Part shown: one piece after another, positions 40,854 through 50,173 of the stretch
Position numbering within the stretch: position 1 is the stretch's first letter
Layout of the letters: each line of letters starts with the position of its first letter
Source of the DNA: Pseudomonas gingeri
GTDB taxonomy: Bacteria > Pseudomonadota > Gammaproteobacteria > Pseudomonadales > Pseudomonadaceae
NCBI RefSeq assembly: GCF_013385425.1
Contig: NZ_JACAQA010000003.1
Coordinates: forward strand, 496,001-560,000
Direction of reading: 5' to 3'
DNA length: 64,000 bases
Translations under genes and position numbers: made by a program
Notes under the pieces: model-generated
Seen by the model: only the letters and a program-made list of their open reading frames with translations
What the model was told of the DNA's origin: nothing
Databases searched by the model: none

Positions 40854-42278
40854 TCAGCCCTGCCAGCCCAACCCCAAGGCCTTGTGCAACGAAGCAAAAT
40901 TCTTCAGCAATTCACTGTCCCCGCTCACTCGATTCTGCTCGGCATCAAAGCGCGTGCGCTCGGCATTCAGCCAGTCCAGGGTGCTGGCGGTACCGGCGTC
41001 GTAGCGTTCTCGGGTCAAGCTCGCCGCGCGGGCCGATGAGGCTTCGATATCACGGAGCAGGACCACGTTTTCACGCTGGTGGCCGTAGCGCGCCAGGGCG
41101 GTATCCGCGTCGCGCAACGCGCCGAGGACCACGCCACGGTAATGGGCCCGGGCTTCGTCGACGCCGCCTTCGGCGCTGTCGACATCGGCTGCTACACGAC
41201 CGAAGTCCAGGGCGTTCCAGGTCAGGCGCGGGACCAGCAACCAGGTGGCGTTGTCCGTACGCACCAGATGCGAAGGCGCCGCGGCACTGAAGCTGAGGTC
41301 ACCCGTCAGGGACAATTTGGGAAACCAGTCGGCCTTTTTCTCGCCGACCTGCGCGGTGCTGGAGGCCAGTTGACGTTCGGCGGCACGAATGTCCGGGCGG
41401 GATTTGATCAGCGCCGCCGGGTCGGCGATCGGCACACTGGCGGGGACGCTCGGCAACGCACCCGGTTGACCGAGCCGGCCGTCCAGTTCGCCCGGCTCCA
41501 GATCACAGAGCACCGCCAGTTGATCCAGCGACTCGATAATCTGCGCCTGCAACGGCAGGCGCTGCGCACGGGTGGTCTGCCATTGGGTGGTGACTTGTTC
41601 CAACTGTAATTGCGAAGCCACGCCACGGCTGCGGCGTTGCCGGGTCAGATCGACCACCTGGGCTTCCAGGCCCGCCGAGGCATCGACCAGGGCCAGGCGG
41701 GTTTGTTGGTCACGCAAACCGACATAGGCCTGCACGACTTCGGCAGCCAGTTGCACCTGGGCATCGGCCAGGCTCTCGGCCGAGGCATCGGCGCTGGCAG
41801 AAGCCGCCTCGATGGCGCGACGTGTACCGCCAAACAGATCGACTTCCCAGCTGGCATCGAAGTCCGCCAGATACAGCGACAGCGGCCCGCGACCACCACT
41901 GCTCTGCTGCCCCGTCAGGCTGGAAAGGTCGGGAGAGCGCATACGAATCGCCGTGGCATTGGCACTCATCTTGGGCAGCTCGGCGGCCTGCCGGCCGTGC
42001 AGCCCGGCCCGCGCCTGGCGCAAGCGCGCCTGGGCCACGCGAATATCCGAGCTGTCGTTGAGGGCGGTTTCCACCAGGCTGTCGAGTTGTGCATCCCCCA
42101 GCTCACGCCACCAGTGGGCAACCGCCGGGGTGCTGACGGCAACCGGGTCCGCGTGGGCGAAACGTCCCGCGGCCACGGTTTTCTCGGCAACCGCGGGCGC
42201 GCCGTGGTAATCGGGGCCGACGGTGCAACCGGCGAGCAGGCCCACGATCAGGGCCGAAATCAGGGTTCTATCGATCAT
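40854..42278 (-). CDS. Outer-membrane efflux lipoprotein (OprM/TolC type)
   Basis: This 474-residue outer-membrane factor starts with a lipoprotein signal (MIDRTLISALIVGLLAGCTVGPDY). The NodT/OprM family repeats include WWRELGDAQLDSLVETAL, RLRQARAG, SWEVDLFGG and LIKSRPDIRAAERQL. It forms the exit duct for the EmrAB-like pump encoded upstream. Its ATG overlaps the pump gene stop as ATGA. It is the third gene of the emrA-emrB-OMF operon and ends 41 bases from the convergent diguanylate cyclase gene. Confidence 0.93.
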   Translation of the reverse strand: MIDRTLISALIVGLLAGCTVGPDYHGAPAVAEKTVAAGRFAHADPVAVSTPAVAHWWRELGDAQLDSLVETALNDSSDIRVAQARLRQARAGLHGRQAAELPKMSANATAIRMRSPDLSSLTGQQSSGGRGPLSLYLADFDASWEVDLFGGTRRAIEAASASADASAESLADAQVQLAAEVVQAYVGLRDQQTRLALVDASAGLEAQVVDLTRQRRSRGVASQLQLEQVTTQWQTTRAQRLPLQAQIIESLDQLAVLCDLEPGELDGRLGQPGALPSVPASVPIADPAALIKSRPDIRAAERQLASSTAQVGEKKADWFPKLSLTGDLSFSAAAPSHLVRTDNATWLLVPRLTWNALDFGRVAADVDSAEGGVDEARAHYRGVVLGALRDADTALARYGHQRENVVLLRDIEASSARAASLTRERYDAGTASTLDWLNAERTRFDAEQNRVSGDSELLKNFASLHKALGLGWQG

Positions 42279-43861
42279 CGTGCAGGGCTCAGCGCAAGGG
42301 TCGGTTTCTTGAGTAAGAGGGCCAGGGGAATACACAGGGCCAAGGCAATACCCAGCAGGTAGAAACAATCGGTGAAGGTCATGACCGACGCCTGCAAGGC
42401 GATGTCGCGACTCAACTGGCCGACCGTCTGCAATTGCGCCAGGGCCTGGTCACCGCCCTGGCTCATGAAGGACGCCGTCTGCGCCGCCATATGGTCCTGG
42501 CCCAAGGTGCTGTTGGCCGTCAGCGATTCGCGAATCATAGCGTCGTGATAGCTGCTGCGCCGATCGATCAGCACCCCGGTCAGGGCCAGCCCGATGGAGC
42601 CGCCGATATTGCGCGACATGTTGTAGAGCCCTGCCGCCTCGCCTTTTTCGTGGGGCAGGACAGCCGCCATGGTGATCTGGTTGAGCGGCATCATCGCCAG
42701 GATCTGGGCGAACCCGCGCACCAGCTGCGAGGCGTCGAAATCATGGCCGACACTATCGACCGTCAGGTTCAGGCTCATCATGCAACTGATCACGAACAGC
42801 ACCAGTCCGGTGCCCACCAGCCAGCGGCTGTCATAGCGCTGCATCAGCCGCGGCAGGATCGGCATCATCATGAACGCCGGTACGCCGGAGAGCAGCATGA
42901 TTGCCCCGGATTGCTGGGCGTTGTAACCGGCAATGCTGTTGAGAAACTGCGGCAGCAGGTAGGAAATCCCATAGATGGCCGCCCCCACCGTCGACACGAT
43001 CAGGATCACGCTGGCGTAGCGCGGGTTACGCATCAGGCTGAGCTTGATGATGGGCTGGCGGGCCGTGAATTGACCGATGGCGATCAGGATAAAACCCAGC
43101 AACATCAGCAGGCTCAGACCGACAATCAGCGAGGACTCGAACCAGTGTTCACGCTGGCCCTCTTCCAGGATCACCGTCAGCGAGCTCAAACCCAGGGCCA
43201 GGCCAAGGATGCCGGTCCAGTCCGCCTTGATGAACTGTTGAAGGTCGGCTTTTTCCGGGCGGATGCCGGTCCAGAGCAAGGCGATCAGTGCCAGGCTGAT
43301 GGGCAGGTTGAGAAAAAAGCACCAGCGCCAACTGGCGTTCTCGGTCAACCAGCCGCCCAGTACCGGCCCCATCAAGGGCCCGAGCAGAACGGTCAGGCCG
43401 AACATCGACATGCCGATTGCCATCTGGTGCCGGGGCAAGCGGGTGCCGATGATGGTCTGTGCCGTGGGGATCATCGCGCCACCGGCAAAGCCCTGGCCGA
43501 CGCGCGCCAGGATCATGCCCGTGAGGCTGCTGGACATGCCGCAGAAAAACGAAAACAGCGTGAAGGCCATTGCCGTGCCCATCAGGAACCGGCGCAAGCC
43601 GAAGACCCGGGTCAGCCAGGCCGCCAGCGGGATCATGACGATCTCCGACATCAGGTAGCCGGTGGCGATCCAGGTGCCTTCCGTGCCCGAGGCGCCGATC
43701 TGCCCCTGGATCTGCGGCAAGGCCGAGTTGGTGATGGAGATGTCCAGCGTGGCCAGCAAGGCACCGAGGGAACCGGCCGCGACCGCGATCCAGTCGGTCA
43801 CCGAGGCATTGTCCTCCCGCGGCGCGCCCTGTGTGGTGGCGACCGTCGCGGCGTTAGCCAT
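42275..43861 (-). CDS. EmrB-type DHA2 (14-helix) MFS multidrug transporter
   Basis: This 528-residue inner-membrane proton-driven drug exporter has 14 hydrophobic segments. DHA2 signatures are LATLDISITNSALPQIQGQIGAS (helix 1), WIATGYLMSEI, LARVGQGFAGGAMIPTAQTI (motif B region) and GPLMGPVLGGWL (motif C). It pairs with the periplasmic adaptor encoded immediately upstream (8-base overlap) and the outer-membrane factor downstream (4-base overlap), giving a three-part pump. Exported compounds are unknown; hydrophobic toxins or phenolics are typical. Confidence 0.93.
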   Translation of the reverse strand: MANAATVATTQGAPREDNASVTDWIAVAAGSLGALLATLDISITNSALPQIQGQIGASGTEGTWIATGYLMSEIVMIPLAAWLTRVFGLRRFLMGTAMAFTLFSFFCGMSSSLTGMILARVGQGFAGGAMIPTAQTIIGTRLPRHQMAIGMSMFGLTVLLGPLMGPVLGGWLTENASWRWCFFLNLPISLALIALLWTGIRPEKADLQQFIKADWTGILGLALGLSSLTVILEEGQREHWFESSLIVGLSLLMLLGFILIAIGQFTARQPIIKLSLMRNPRYASVILIVSTVGAAIYGISYLLPQFLNSIAGYNAQQSGAIMLLSGVPAFMMMPILPRLMQRYDSRWLVGTGLVLFVISCMMSLNLTVDSVGHDFDASQLVRGFAQILAMMPLNQITMAAVLPHEKGEAAGLYNMSRNIGGSIGLALTGVLIDRRSSYHDAMIRESLTANSTLGQDHMAAQTASFMSQGGDQALAQLQTVGQLSRDIALQASVMTFTDCFYLLGIALALCIPLALLLKKPTLALSPAR

Positions 43862-44960
43862 GGTGGCGGGTGTCCACGTCGACGGTCACCGACAGGCCCG
43901 GCATCAGCACCGCGCGCGCCGACTCCGGCACATCCAGCTGGATACGCACGGGGACCCGTTGGACGATCTTGGTGAAGTTGCCGGTGGCGTTCTGCGCCGG
44001 CAACAGCGCGAACTGCGAACCGGTGCCGGGCGAGAGGCTGTCGATATGCCCGCTCAGATCTTCACTGCCCAACGCGTCAACGTGCACCGTGACTGCCTGG
44101 CCAGGTTGCATATGGTGAATCTGGGTTTCCTTGAAGTTGGCCGTCAGGTACAGCGCCTGCACCGGCACCACGGTCAGCAGGCGTGTACCGGGCTGGGTGA
44201 ACTGACCGACCCGCACACTGCGGTCGGCCACCCGGCCGGCCAGCGTGCTGATCACCGTGGTGTCGTCCAGGTCCAGCTGCGACTGCCGGGCACTGGCCTG
44301 GGCCACCGCCAGTTGCGCCTGGGCCTGCTGCAATTGTGCCTTGAGTGTGCCGATGCGGGTTTCGGCCGCGCGCAACGAGGCTTGATGCGCGGTCAGGCCG
44401 GTGCTGGCCTGGGCCAGTTGATTGTTGAGGTCGGCCAGATGTTCTTCCGTCTCGGCACCGGAACGGGCCAGTGGCGCGTAACGTTTGACCTGGGTCTGGG
44501 CGTGTCGCAAGTCGGCGTTGGCGCCGTCCAGTTGGGCGCGAACCTGGGCAATGCTGGCCCCCTGCTCCACCAACTCGGCTTCGGCCCGGGCCACATCGGC
44601 CTGGTGCGAGATCACGGTGGCCTGGGCTTCGTCGAGCGCCGCCTGATACTTGCGCGGGTCCAGGCGCACCAGCGGCTGGCCGATACTCACGGTTTCGTTG
44701 TCACTGACCAGCACTTGCGCGACATACCCACCGACCTTGGGCGCCACGGTCATGCTGTCGGCCTGCAGGTAAGCGTCATCGGTGCTTTCAATAAAACACC
44801 CGCTGAACCACCAGTGCGCGCCCCAGCCGGTCAGCGCCAGCAGCGCGACAACGCCGACCCCGATCAAGGCTCGTGGCGGCTTGTTGCGACGCTCGGAAAG
44901 ATTGCTGTCAGCCACGGGCTCAAGGCGACCGTGTTGACCGATAGGCTGATCGACGGACAT
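43854..44960 (-). CDS. EmrA/HlyD-type periplasmic adaptor
   Basis: This 368-residue membrane-fusion protein has an N-terminal anchor (ALIGVGVVALLALTGWGAHWW). The EmrA signature FIESTDDAYLQADSMTVAPKVGGYV is followed by a long coiled-coil hairpin (~100-215) and a barrel domain (ADRSVRVGQFTQPGTRLLTVVP). It links the DHA2 pump to the outer-membrane factor. The ATG at 44960 follows GGAGTGCGGC. It is divergent from the CecR-like TetR regulator, which probably represses it. Confidence 0.93.
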   Translation of the reverse strand: MSVDQPIGQHGRLEPVADSNLSERRNKPPRALIGVGVVALLALTGWGAHWWFSGCFIESTDDAYLQADSMTVAPKVGGYVAQVLVSDNETVSIGQPLVRLDPRKYQAALDEAQATVISHQADVARAEAELVEQGASIAQVRAQLDGANADLRHAQTQVKRYAPLARSGAETEEHLADLNNQLAQASTGLTAHQASLRAAETRIGTLKAQLQQAQAQLAVAQASARQSQLDLDDTTVISTLAGRVADRSVRVGQFTQPGTRLLTVVPVQALYLTANFKETQIHHMQPGQAVTVHVDALGSEDLSGHIDSLSPGTGSQFALLPAQNATGNFTKIVQRVPVRIQLDVPESARAVLMPGLSVTVDVDTRHHG

Positions 44961-45059
44961 GCCGCACTCCAAAATATTCCAGTTGGTAAAAAATGCGGCG
45001 ATGGCGAATTTATGTCAAGTGATATAATTTGTCCGGGCATTCTTTTTCCAGGCTTACCC
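44961..45059. promoter_or_regulatory. Divergent promoter region of the emr operon and its TetR regulator
   Basis: This 99-base AT-rich region contains TATAAT at 45023-45028 on the plus strand and TTGACA on the minus strand (complement of 45013-45018). It must carry the operator of the TetR protein, but no clean palindrome stands out by eye. Confidence 0.45.
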
Positions 45060-45782
45060 ATGGCACGACATCGACCAGCAAATGAAGGCGGCTACCAGCG
45101 CGGGGAAGAAACGCGCCTGCGGATTATCGAAGCCGCCGTGGACCAGTTCGCCACCCATGGTTTCGAAAGCGCCTCGACGCGCCAGATCGCAACCGCTGCC
45201 GGGGTCAATGCGCCGGCGCTGCAATACTATTTCGACAACAAGGAAGGGGTTTACCTGGCCTGCGTCGAGCACATCCTCGCGCAGCTCTGGGCACAGCTGA
45301 CCGACGAGGTCTCGGCCGCCGAAGCGGCGCTGGAAGATCCCCACGCCGATGACCGGACATTGATCGAGCGTTACCTGGATATTCTTGGCGTCTTCCTGTC
45401 GTTCATTCTCGAGACGCCGGAATCCGCCGACTGGCGTCGCTTCATGGCCTGCGAGCAAGCCGGCCTGGGTCCGCCATCGGCCGCCAAGCTGATGGAGCAA
45501 GGCCTCAATCAGCGGTTGTCCCACGTCACCCGCAGCATCGTCGGGCGCCTGACCGGACGGCCCGCCGATGACGAAGCCACGATCATCCGGACGATGGCCC
45601 TCAACAGCCAGAGCATCGTGTTTCGCGTGAAGCGCGCGCCCGTCCTGCGGGCGCTGGGCTGGGACACCATCGACCAGCAACGCATGGAAACCGTGCGCAA
45701 CGTGATGCTGTCACAGAATCGCCTGACGCTGCTGGCGCTGGTCAGTGAGCGCGACGCGGCAGGCGCGGAAACGGCGCAGTGA
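45060..45782 (+). CDS. TetR-family regulator, CecR/YbiH-like (DUF1956)
   Basis: This 240-residue regulator has a helix-turn-helix, ATHGFESASTRQIATAAGVNAPALQYYFDNKEGVYLACVEHI, in the form seen in CecR-like proteins with a DUF1956 ligand domain. E. coli CecR controls an efflux system. The ATG at 45060 is used although the frame is open far upstream (that part is antisense to emrA). It is divergent from the emrA-emrB-OMF operon, making it the probable repressor (inference). Confidence 0.9.
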   Translation: MARHRPANEGGYQRGEETRLRIIEAAVDQFATHGFESASTRQIATAAGVNAPALQYYFDNKEGVYLACVEHILAQLWAQLTDEVSAAEAALEDPHADDRTLIERYLDILGVFLSFILETPESADWRRFMACEQAGLGPPSAAKLMEQGLNQRLSHVTRSIVGRLTGRPADDEATIIRTMALNSQSIVFRVKRAPVLRALGWDTIDQQRMETVRNVMLSQNRLTLLALVSERDAAGAETAQ

Positions 45783-45787
45783 CGCCT

Positions 45788-46480
45788 TTAACGAGCCTGT
45801 AGGCCAAACGCGGTTGCCAGGCTCTTCGCGCCTTTCGGCGTCAGATTCAGGGCCCTGGAGTCGAGATGGCGGTTCACCCAGCCGCGCTTGAGCAGCAGGT
45901 CCAGAAGGGCTGCGCCCAACGCACCGCCGATATGCGGTGAGCGCTCGCTCCAGTCCATGCAGGGATAGGCCAGGCGTCGGCGTTGGCGCGACACGGCCTC
46001 GATATCGATGCCCAGACGCACCAACGACGCGGCGCCCGTTTCCGTGAGGACATAGTCCTTGCCCTGCTCTTCGATCCAGCTCGCCTGCAACAAGGCGTCA
46101 TGCAGTTTGACCGCGACTTCCCCGGCGATATGGTCATAACAGGTCCTGGCCTGCTTCAAGGCCGAAGGCGTGCTGGGCTGAAACGGCGTCATGCGGCGAT
46201 CAGTCAGCGATAACAAGGCCTCCAGCGCATGCGCCACCTGGGGATTGGCCAATCGGTAATAGCGATGCCGACCCTGGACCAGCATCTCCACCAGCCCCTG
46301 CTCACGCAAACGTAAAAAATGGCCGCTGGCGGTGGACGCGCCGATATCGGCCACGGCGGCCAATTCCGTGGCCGTGCGCGCGTGCCCATCCAGCAGGCTG
46401 CAAAGCATTCGCGAGCGGGCCGGATCAGCAATCGCACCGGCCACCGCCGCCAGGGAAAGATCAGCCGCTTCGACATCCAT
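45788..46480 (-). CDS. ArsR-family (HTH) regulator with extended C-terminal domain
   Basis: This 230-residue protein has an ArsR-type winged helix in the first ~95 residues (AIADPARSRMLCSLLDG, TATELAAVADIGASTASGHFLRLREQGLVEML, HRYYRLA). A second ~120-residue region resembles the long ArsR proteins of Proteobacteria (CMDWSERSPHIGGALGAALLDLLLKRGW). No obvious metal-binding CxC is present, so a non-metal inducer is likely. It is divergent from the MFS gene at 46555 (74 bases), its probable target. Confidence 0.88.
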   Translation of the reverse strand: MDVEAADLSLAAVAGAIADPARSRMLCSLLDGHARTATELAAVADIGASTASGHFLRLREQGLVEMLVQGRHRYYRLANPQVAHALEALLSLTDRRMTPFQPSTPSALKQARTCYDHIAGEVAVKLHDALLQASWIEEQGKDYVLTETGAASLVRLGIDIEAVSRQRRRLAYPCMDWSERSPHIGGALGAALLDLLLKRGWVNRHLDSRALNLTPKGAKSLATAFGLQAR

Positions 46481-46554
46481 AGTTCACTCCTTTGCGAAGT
46501 ATCGCGGTTTTTTCATCATCATACTGATGCCAAACCACTTGAAGGGATTCACCC

Positions 46555-47811
46555 ATGCAGCAATCGAATTTTTTTGGCCGAAAGGTCGTGGCGGCGACCT
46601 TTGTGATGGCGGTGTTCGGCTGGGGGATCGGCTTCTACGGTCCGCCGATCTTTCTCTACGCGGTGATTCAGCGAACCGGCTGGTCGCTGCCCTTGTGCTC
46701 GGCCGCCGTCACCCTGCACTTTCTCGCGGGCACCCTGGTGGTGGTGAACCTGCCCGTCTTGTACAAGCGCCTGGGCCTGCCCCGCACCACTGTGCTCGGA
46801 TCGATCCTGCTCGGCATCGGCGTTTATGGATGGTCGGTAGCCGATCAACCCTACCAATTGTTCCTGGCCGCACTGCTCAGTGGATTGGGCTGGGTGACCA
46901 TGGGCGCCGCCGCCGTCAACGCGCTGATCGCCCCATGGTTTGTGGCCAAGCGTCCGGCGGCCCTGGCAATGGCCTGCAACGGCGCCAGTATCGGCGGGGT
47001 GATCTTTTCATCCGCGTGGGTGTTCCTGATCGACCGGATCGGCTTCACCCAGGCCGCGCTAGGGGTTGGCCTGGTGTCGATAACGACGATTGCCGTGCTG
47101 TCGATCAAGGTCTTCAAGGTTCGGCCTGAAGACCTCGGGCAATATGCCGATGGGGCGGATCAGCCACCTGAGCAGCCGACCGTCTCCCCGGGTAGCAAGG
47201 CAACCTCGCTATGGTGCAATCGTCGATTCGTGACATTGGCGGCCGCCATGTCCCTGGGATTGTTCGCCCAGATCGGGCTGATTACCCACTTGTTCCTGCT
47301 GTTGGTCGATCACGTCACAGAGGCAAAGGCCGGCCTGGCAATGGGCCTGGCAACGGCAAGCGCCATCGCCGGCCGGTTTCTGGTCGGTTGGCTGATGCCA
47401 CCCAATGCCAACCGGCGCACCGTTGCCTGCCTGAGCTATGGCTGCCAGTTGCTCGGCTGCCTGGTCATGACCGGATTAGGCAGCTTCCCCGATCTGCTGT
47501 GGCTGGGGGTCATCCTGTTTGGCGCGGGGATCGGCAACGCCACCTCCTTGCCGCCGCTGATTGCCCAAGCGGAATTCCCGCGCCAGCAAACACAGCGCGT
47601 GGTGACGCTGATCGTCGCTACCGCCCAAGGCTGCTATGCCTTTGCGCCGGCGCTCTTTGGCGCCGTTAAATCACTGGTCGGCGGGTCCCATGGCGAACTC
47701 CTGCTGCTGGGGCTGGCGGCCGGAATCCAGGGCCTGGCGATACTGGCTCTAGTAGTGGGTAACCAGCATTCGGCTCAAAAAATTCCGGAATTCAGCCGGC
47801 CCTCACGCTGA
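46555..47811 (+). CDS. MFS transporter (12-helix, CynX/OFA-like)
   Basis: This 418-residue major facilitator transporter has twelve hydrophobic segments and no long linker. It starts with FVMAVFGWGIGFYGPPIFLYAVI; LSGLGWVTMGAAAVNALIAPWFVAKRPAALAM resembles the helix-5 region of monocarboxylate/oxalate-type carriers. Substrate unknown. The regulator ArsR is divergent. Start ATG 46555 after AAGGGATTCACCC. Confidence 0.88.
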   Translation: MQQSNFFGRKVVAATFVMAVFGWGIGFYGPPIFLYAVIQRTGWSLPLCSAAVTLHFLAGTLVVVNLPVLYKRLGLPRTTVLGSILLGIGVYGWSVADQPYQLFLAALLSGLGWVTMGAAAVNALIAPWFVAKRPAALAMACNGASIGGVIFSSAWVFLIDRIGFTQAALGVGLVSITTIAVLSIKVFKVRPEDLGQYADGADQPPEQPTVSPGSKATSLWCNRRFVTLAAAMSLGLFAQIGLITHLFLLLVDHVTEAKAGLAMGLATASAIAGRFLVGWLMPPNANRRTVACLSYGCQLLGCLVMTGLGSFPDLLWLGVILFGAGIGNATSLPPLIAQAEFPRQQTQRVVTLIVATAQGCYAFAPALFGAVKSLVGGSHGELLLLGLAAGIQGLAILALVVGNQHSAQKIPEFSRPSR

Positions 47812-47992
47812 CGGCGGCTTTGACCGGGTCTACTTGCTGCAAGCCGCCGAAGTGTTGAGCACCATGGCCGTTGTCGTCCCCTTCGTGGCGGTTACCGCTC
47901 GCCGGTTTCATCAAGAAAGAAACCACGCTGTGCTAGTTTTTCCAACACTTGCCAGCCGCACTGGTTTCACTTATCAAGCGTTGAGATAGAGC

Positions 47993-49057
47993 ATGTCACG
48001 AGTTTTTCCCGGCACTGCAGCATGGGCCTTCGGTATCGTCGCAGCACTGGTCAGCACGCTCTCGAGTGCCACCACCTCACCTCAAATCATGAGCCTCTGC
48101 CAACCCGTCGCCACCAGCCCGTCCACCAAACATCTGCTGGCTACCGCACAAGGACATCTCGGCGATGGCATCCACGCCCTGCCCCATCTGCATACGGAAG
48201 GTACCCTGCCGAACCAGGGCATTCGCGAGCAGAGCATCGCGGCGGAAAAGGATTGGCCAGTATTGCGCCAAGCCGCCCTGGCCTGGCGCCTGGGCGCCGA
48301 TCCGCGCTATCTGCAACAGGTCGACGAGGGGCTTGCCGCCTGGACCCGCACCTATCAGCCGGACTTCAACCCGATTGACGAGACCAATCTCGATCAACTG
48401 ATCGATACCTATACCCTCACCGCCAACGCACTCAGCCCGCAAACGCGGGCCGCCAGCCAGGCTTTCCTGCGCAAACTCGGAAACGGCTACATCGCGCAAA
48501 TCCGGCAGTTCCACGGTTCGAAGGGCGGTAAGGAGATCAACAACTGGCAGAGCCATCGCGTCAAGCTGGTGACAATGGCCGCCGCCGCACTGGCTGATCA
48601 CGCCATGCTCGAACAGGCCTTCCAGCTGTTCCAGCAACAGGTGGCGGACAATCTCCTGCCGGATGGTTCGGTGTTCGACTTCAGGGAGCGCGATGCACTG
48701 CACTACGTCGTCTATGACCTGGAGCCGCTGGTTCAGGCGGCCCTGGCGGCCAAGCCCTACGGTGGCAACTGGCTGACTTACACCGCCCCCACCGGTTCTT
48801 CCCTGGTCCGTTCGCTCGATTGGCTGGTGCCCTATGCCAACGGTCAACGCAGCCATCAGGAGTTCGTGCATACCCGCGTGAAGTTTGACCGCGACCGTGC
48901 CAACGTCGGAGAGACCGGGTACAGCGGCACCTGGGAGCCGAAAAGCAGCAACAAACTCTACTGGCTCGCCGCGCAACTGGATGCCCGTTACTTGCCCCTG
49001 GCCCGGCAACTGTCACCAAACCCTCAGGACTGGATCGGGGCCTGTTACCTGAAATAG
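47993..49057 (+). CDS. Alginate lyase-family (PL5-like) secreted protein
   Basis: This 354-residue protein starts with a signal peptide-like segment (TAAWAFGIVAALVSTLSSA). An all-helical barrel domain of the alginate-lyase superfamily follows: KEINNWQSHRVKLVTMAA, DGSVFDFRERDALHYVVYDLEPLVQAAL and RANVGETGYSGTWEPK. Canonical Pseudomonas AlgL sits in the alginate biosynthesis operon; here no alginate gene is near, so this is a stand-alone relative whose substrate may differ. Start ATG 47993. Confidence 0.85.
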   Translation: MSRVFPGTAAWAFGIVAALVSTLSSATTSPQIMSLCQPVATSPSTKHLLATAQGHLGDGIHALPHLHTEGTLPNQGIREQSIAAEKDWPVLRQAALAWRLGADPRYLQQVDEGLAAWTRTYQPDFNPIDETNLDQLIDTYTLTANALSPQTRAASQAFLRKLGNGYIAQIRQFHGSKGGKEINNWQSHRVKLVTMAAAALADHAMLEQAFQLFQQQVADNLLPDGSVFDFRERDALHYVVYDLEPLVQAALAAKPYGGNWLTYTAPTGSSLVRSLDWLVPYANGQRSHQEFVHTRVKFDRDRANVGETGYSGTWEPKSSNKLYWLAAQLDARYLPLARQLSPNPQDWIGACYLK

Positions 49058-49093
49058 GCACGGGTAATATTTTCTTCAAGGAAAGAGAGGAAC

Positions 49094-50017
49094 TCAGCCT
49101 CCAACGCTGGGGGACGCCTGCTCAAGCAGCCAGTCACGGAACGCCTGGATCTTTGCCAACCCCTCCATCTCGGGTCGATAGACGATGTAGTAGGCAAACA
49201 CCAATGGATGACTGGCTTCGCCAAAGGGGCGGATCAACCGCCCCGCCGCCAGGTCATCGCGTAACATCACGCTGCGCCCCAGGGCCAGGCCCTGGCCATC
49301 AATGGCCGCTTGCAGCACGGCCGCCGAATTGTTGATGCGCAGTCCGTGTTCCGCGTTGATCTCGCCGTATCCTGAGGCATCGAGCCAGGTCCGCCATGTC
49401 GGGTAGGCCGGATCGCTGGCCATCGACAAATCATGGATCAGCGTGGCCTCGGCCAGGTGCTTGCCCGGTAATCGCCCGGCCTTGAGCAATGGATAGCTGG
49501 GCGCGCACACCGGGTACATTTCCTCGTCCATCAATTTGATCGCGGTCAATCCCGGCCAACGTCCCGCACCATAACGCACGCCGATATCCATGCCTTCGGC
49601 AATGAAATCCACGGGCCTGAGATTGGTGTCCAACAGCACATCGGTCTGCGGATAGGCCAGTTGGAAACGCTCGATCCGTGGCAACAGCCACTTGGCGGCA
49701 AACGCCGGGCTCACCGTTACGGTCAGCCCGGTGCTGAGCCCCCCCTCCTTCAAGCGCGCCAGCCCAACGCTCAGGCGCTCAAAGCCGTCACGAATATCCG
49801 GCAGCGCCTTGCGCGCGACATCGGTCAGCACCAGCCGCGTCGAACCACTCGAAGCACGATTGAACAGGGCAATCCCCAGCCACGCCTCCAGCGTGCGCAC
49901 CTGCTGGCCCACGGCCGCGGAGGTGACATGAAGCTCTGCGGCCGCGGCCGAAAAGCTCTGGTGCCGGGCAGCCGCTTCGAATGCGCGAAGCGCGTTGAGA
50001 TAGGTTGGCGTGGTCAT
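49094..50017 (-). CDS. LysR-family regulator (GcvA-like)
   Basis: This 307-residue regulator starts YLNALRAFEAAARHQSFSAAAAELHVTSAAVGQQVRTLEAWLG, as in GcvA-type regulators. VCAPSYPLL and LGRSVMLRDDLAAGRLIRPF follow. It is divergent from the SDR at 50174 (156 bases), which is the likely target. No strong ribosome binding site precedes its ATG at 50017. Confidence 0.9.
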   Translation of the reverse strand: MTTPTYLNALRAFEAAARHQSFSAAAAELHVTSAAVGQQVRTLEAWLGIALFNRASSGSTRLVLTDVARKALPDIRDGFERLSVGLARLKEGGLSTGLTVTVSPAFAAKWLLPRIERFQLAYPQTDVLLDTNLRPVDFIAEGMDIGVRYGAGRWPGLTAIKLMDEEMYPVCAPSYPLLKAGRLPGKHLAEATLIHDLSMASDPAYPTWRTWLDASGYGEINAEHGLRINNSAAVLQAAIDGQGLALGRSVMLRDDLAAGRLIRPFGEASHPLVFAYYIVYRPEMEGLAKIQAFRDWLLEQASPSVGG

Positions 50018-50173
50018 CTGCTAAAGATTTTCTTTAATAAATGAAAAAAACTTCTGATTTGTTAGCCCTGCTGGCAAGGCGAAGAATAGCACCCAAGCCG
50101 AAGCACTACAGCAATTAAGACCCAAGCGTAGAACGGTTCAGGTTATTTCATCCACCCAGCACAGGGCAAAAAC

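Noticed and set aside
43662-45059. Large N-terminal extension of the CecR-like TetR gene
   Set aside because: The frame is open for 466 codons upstream, but that part is antisense to emrA. The real TetR N-terminus begins at the ATG at 45060.
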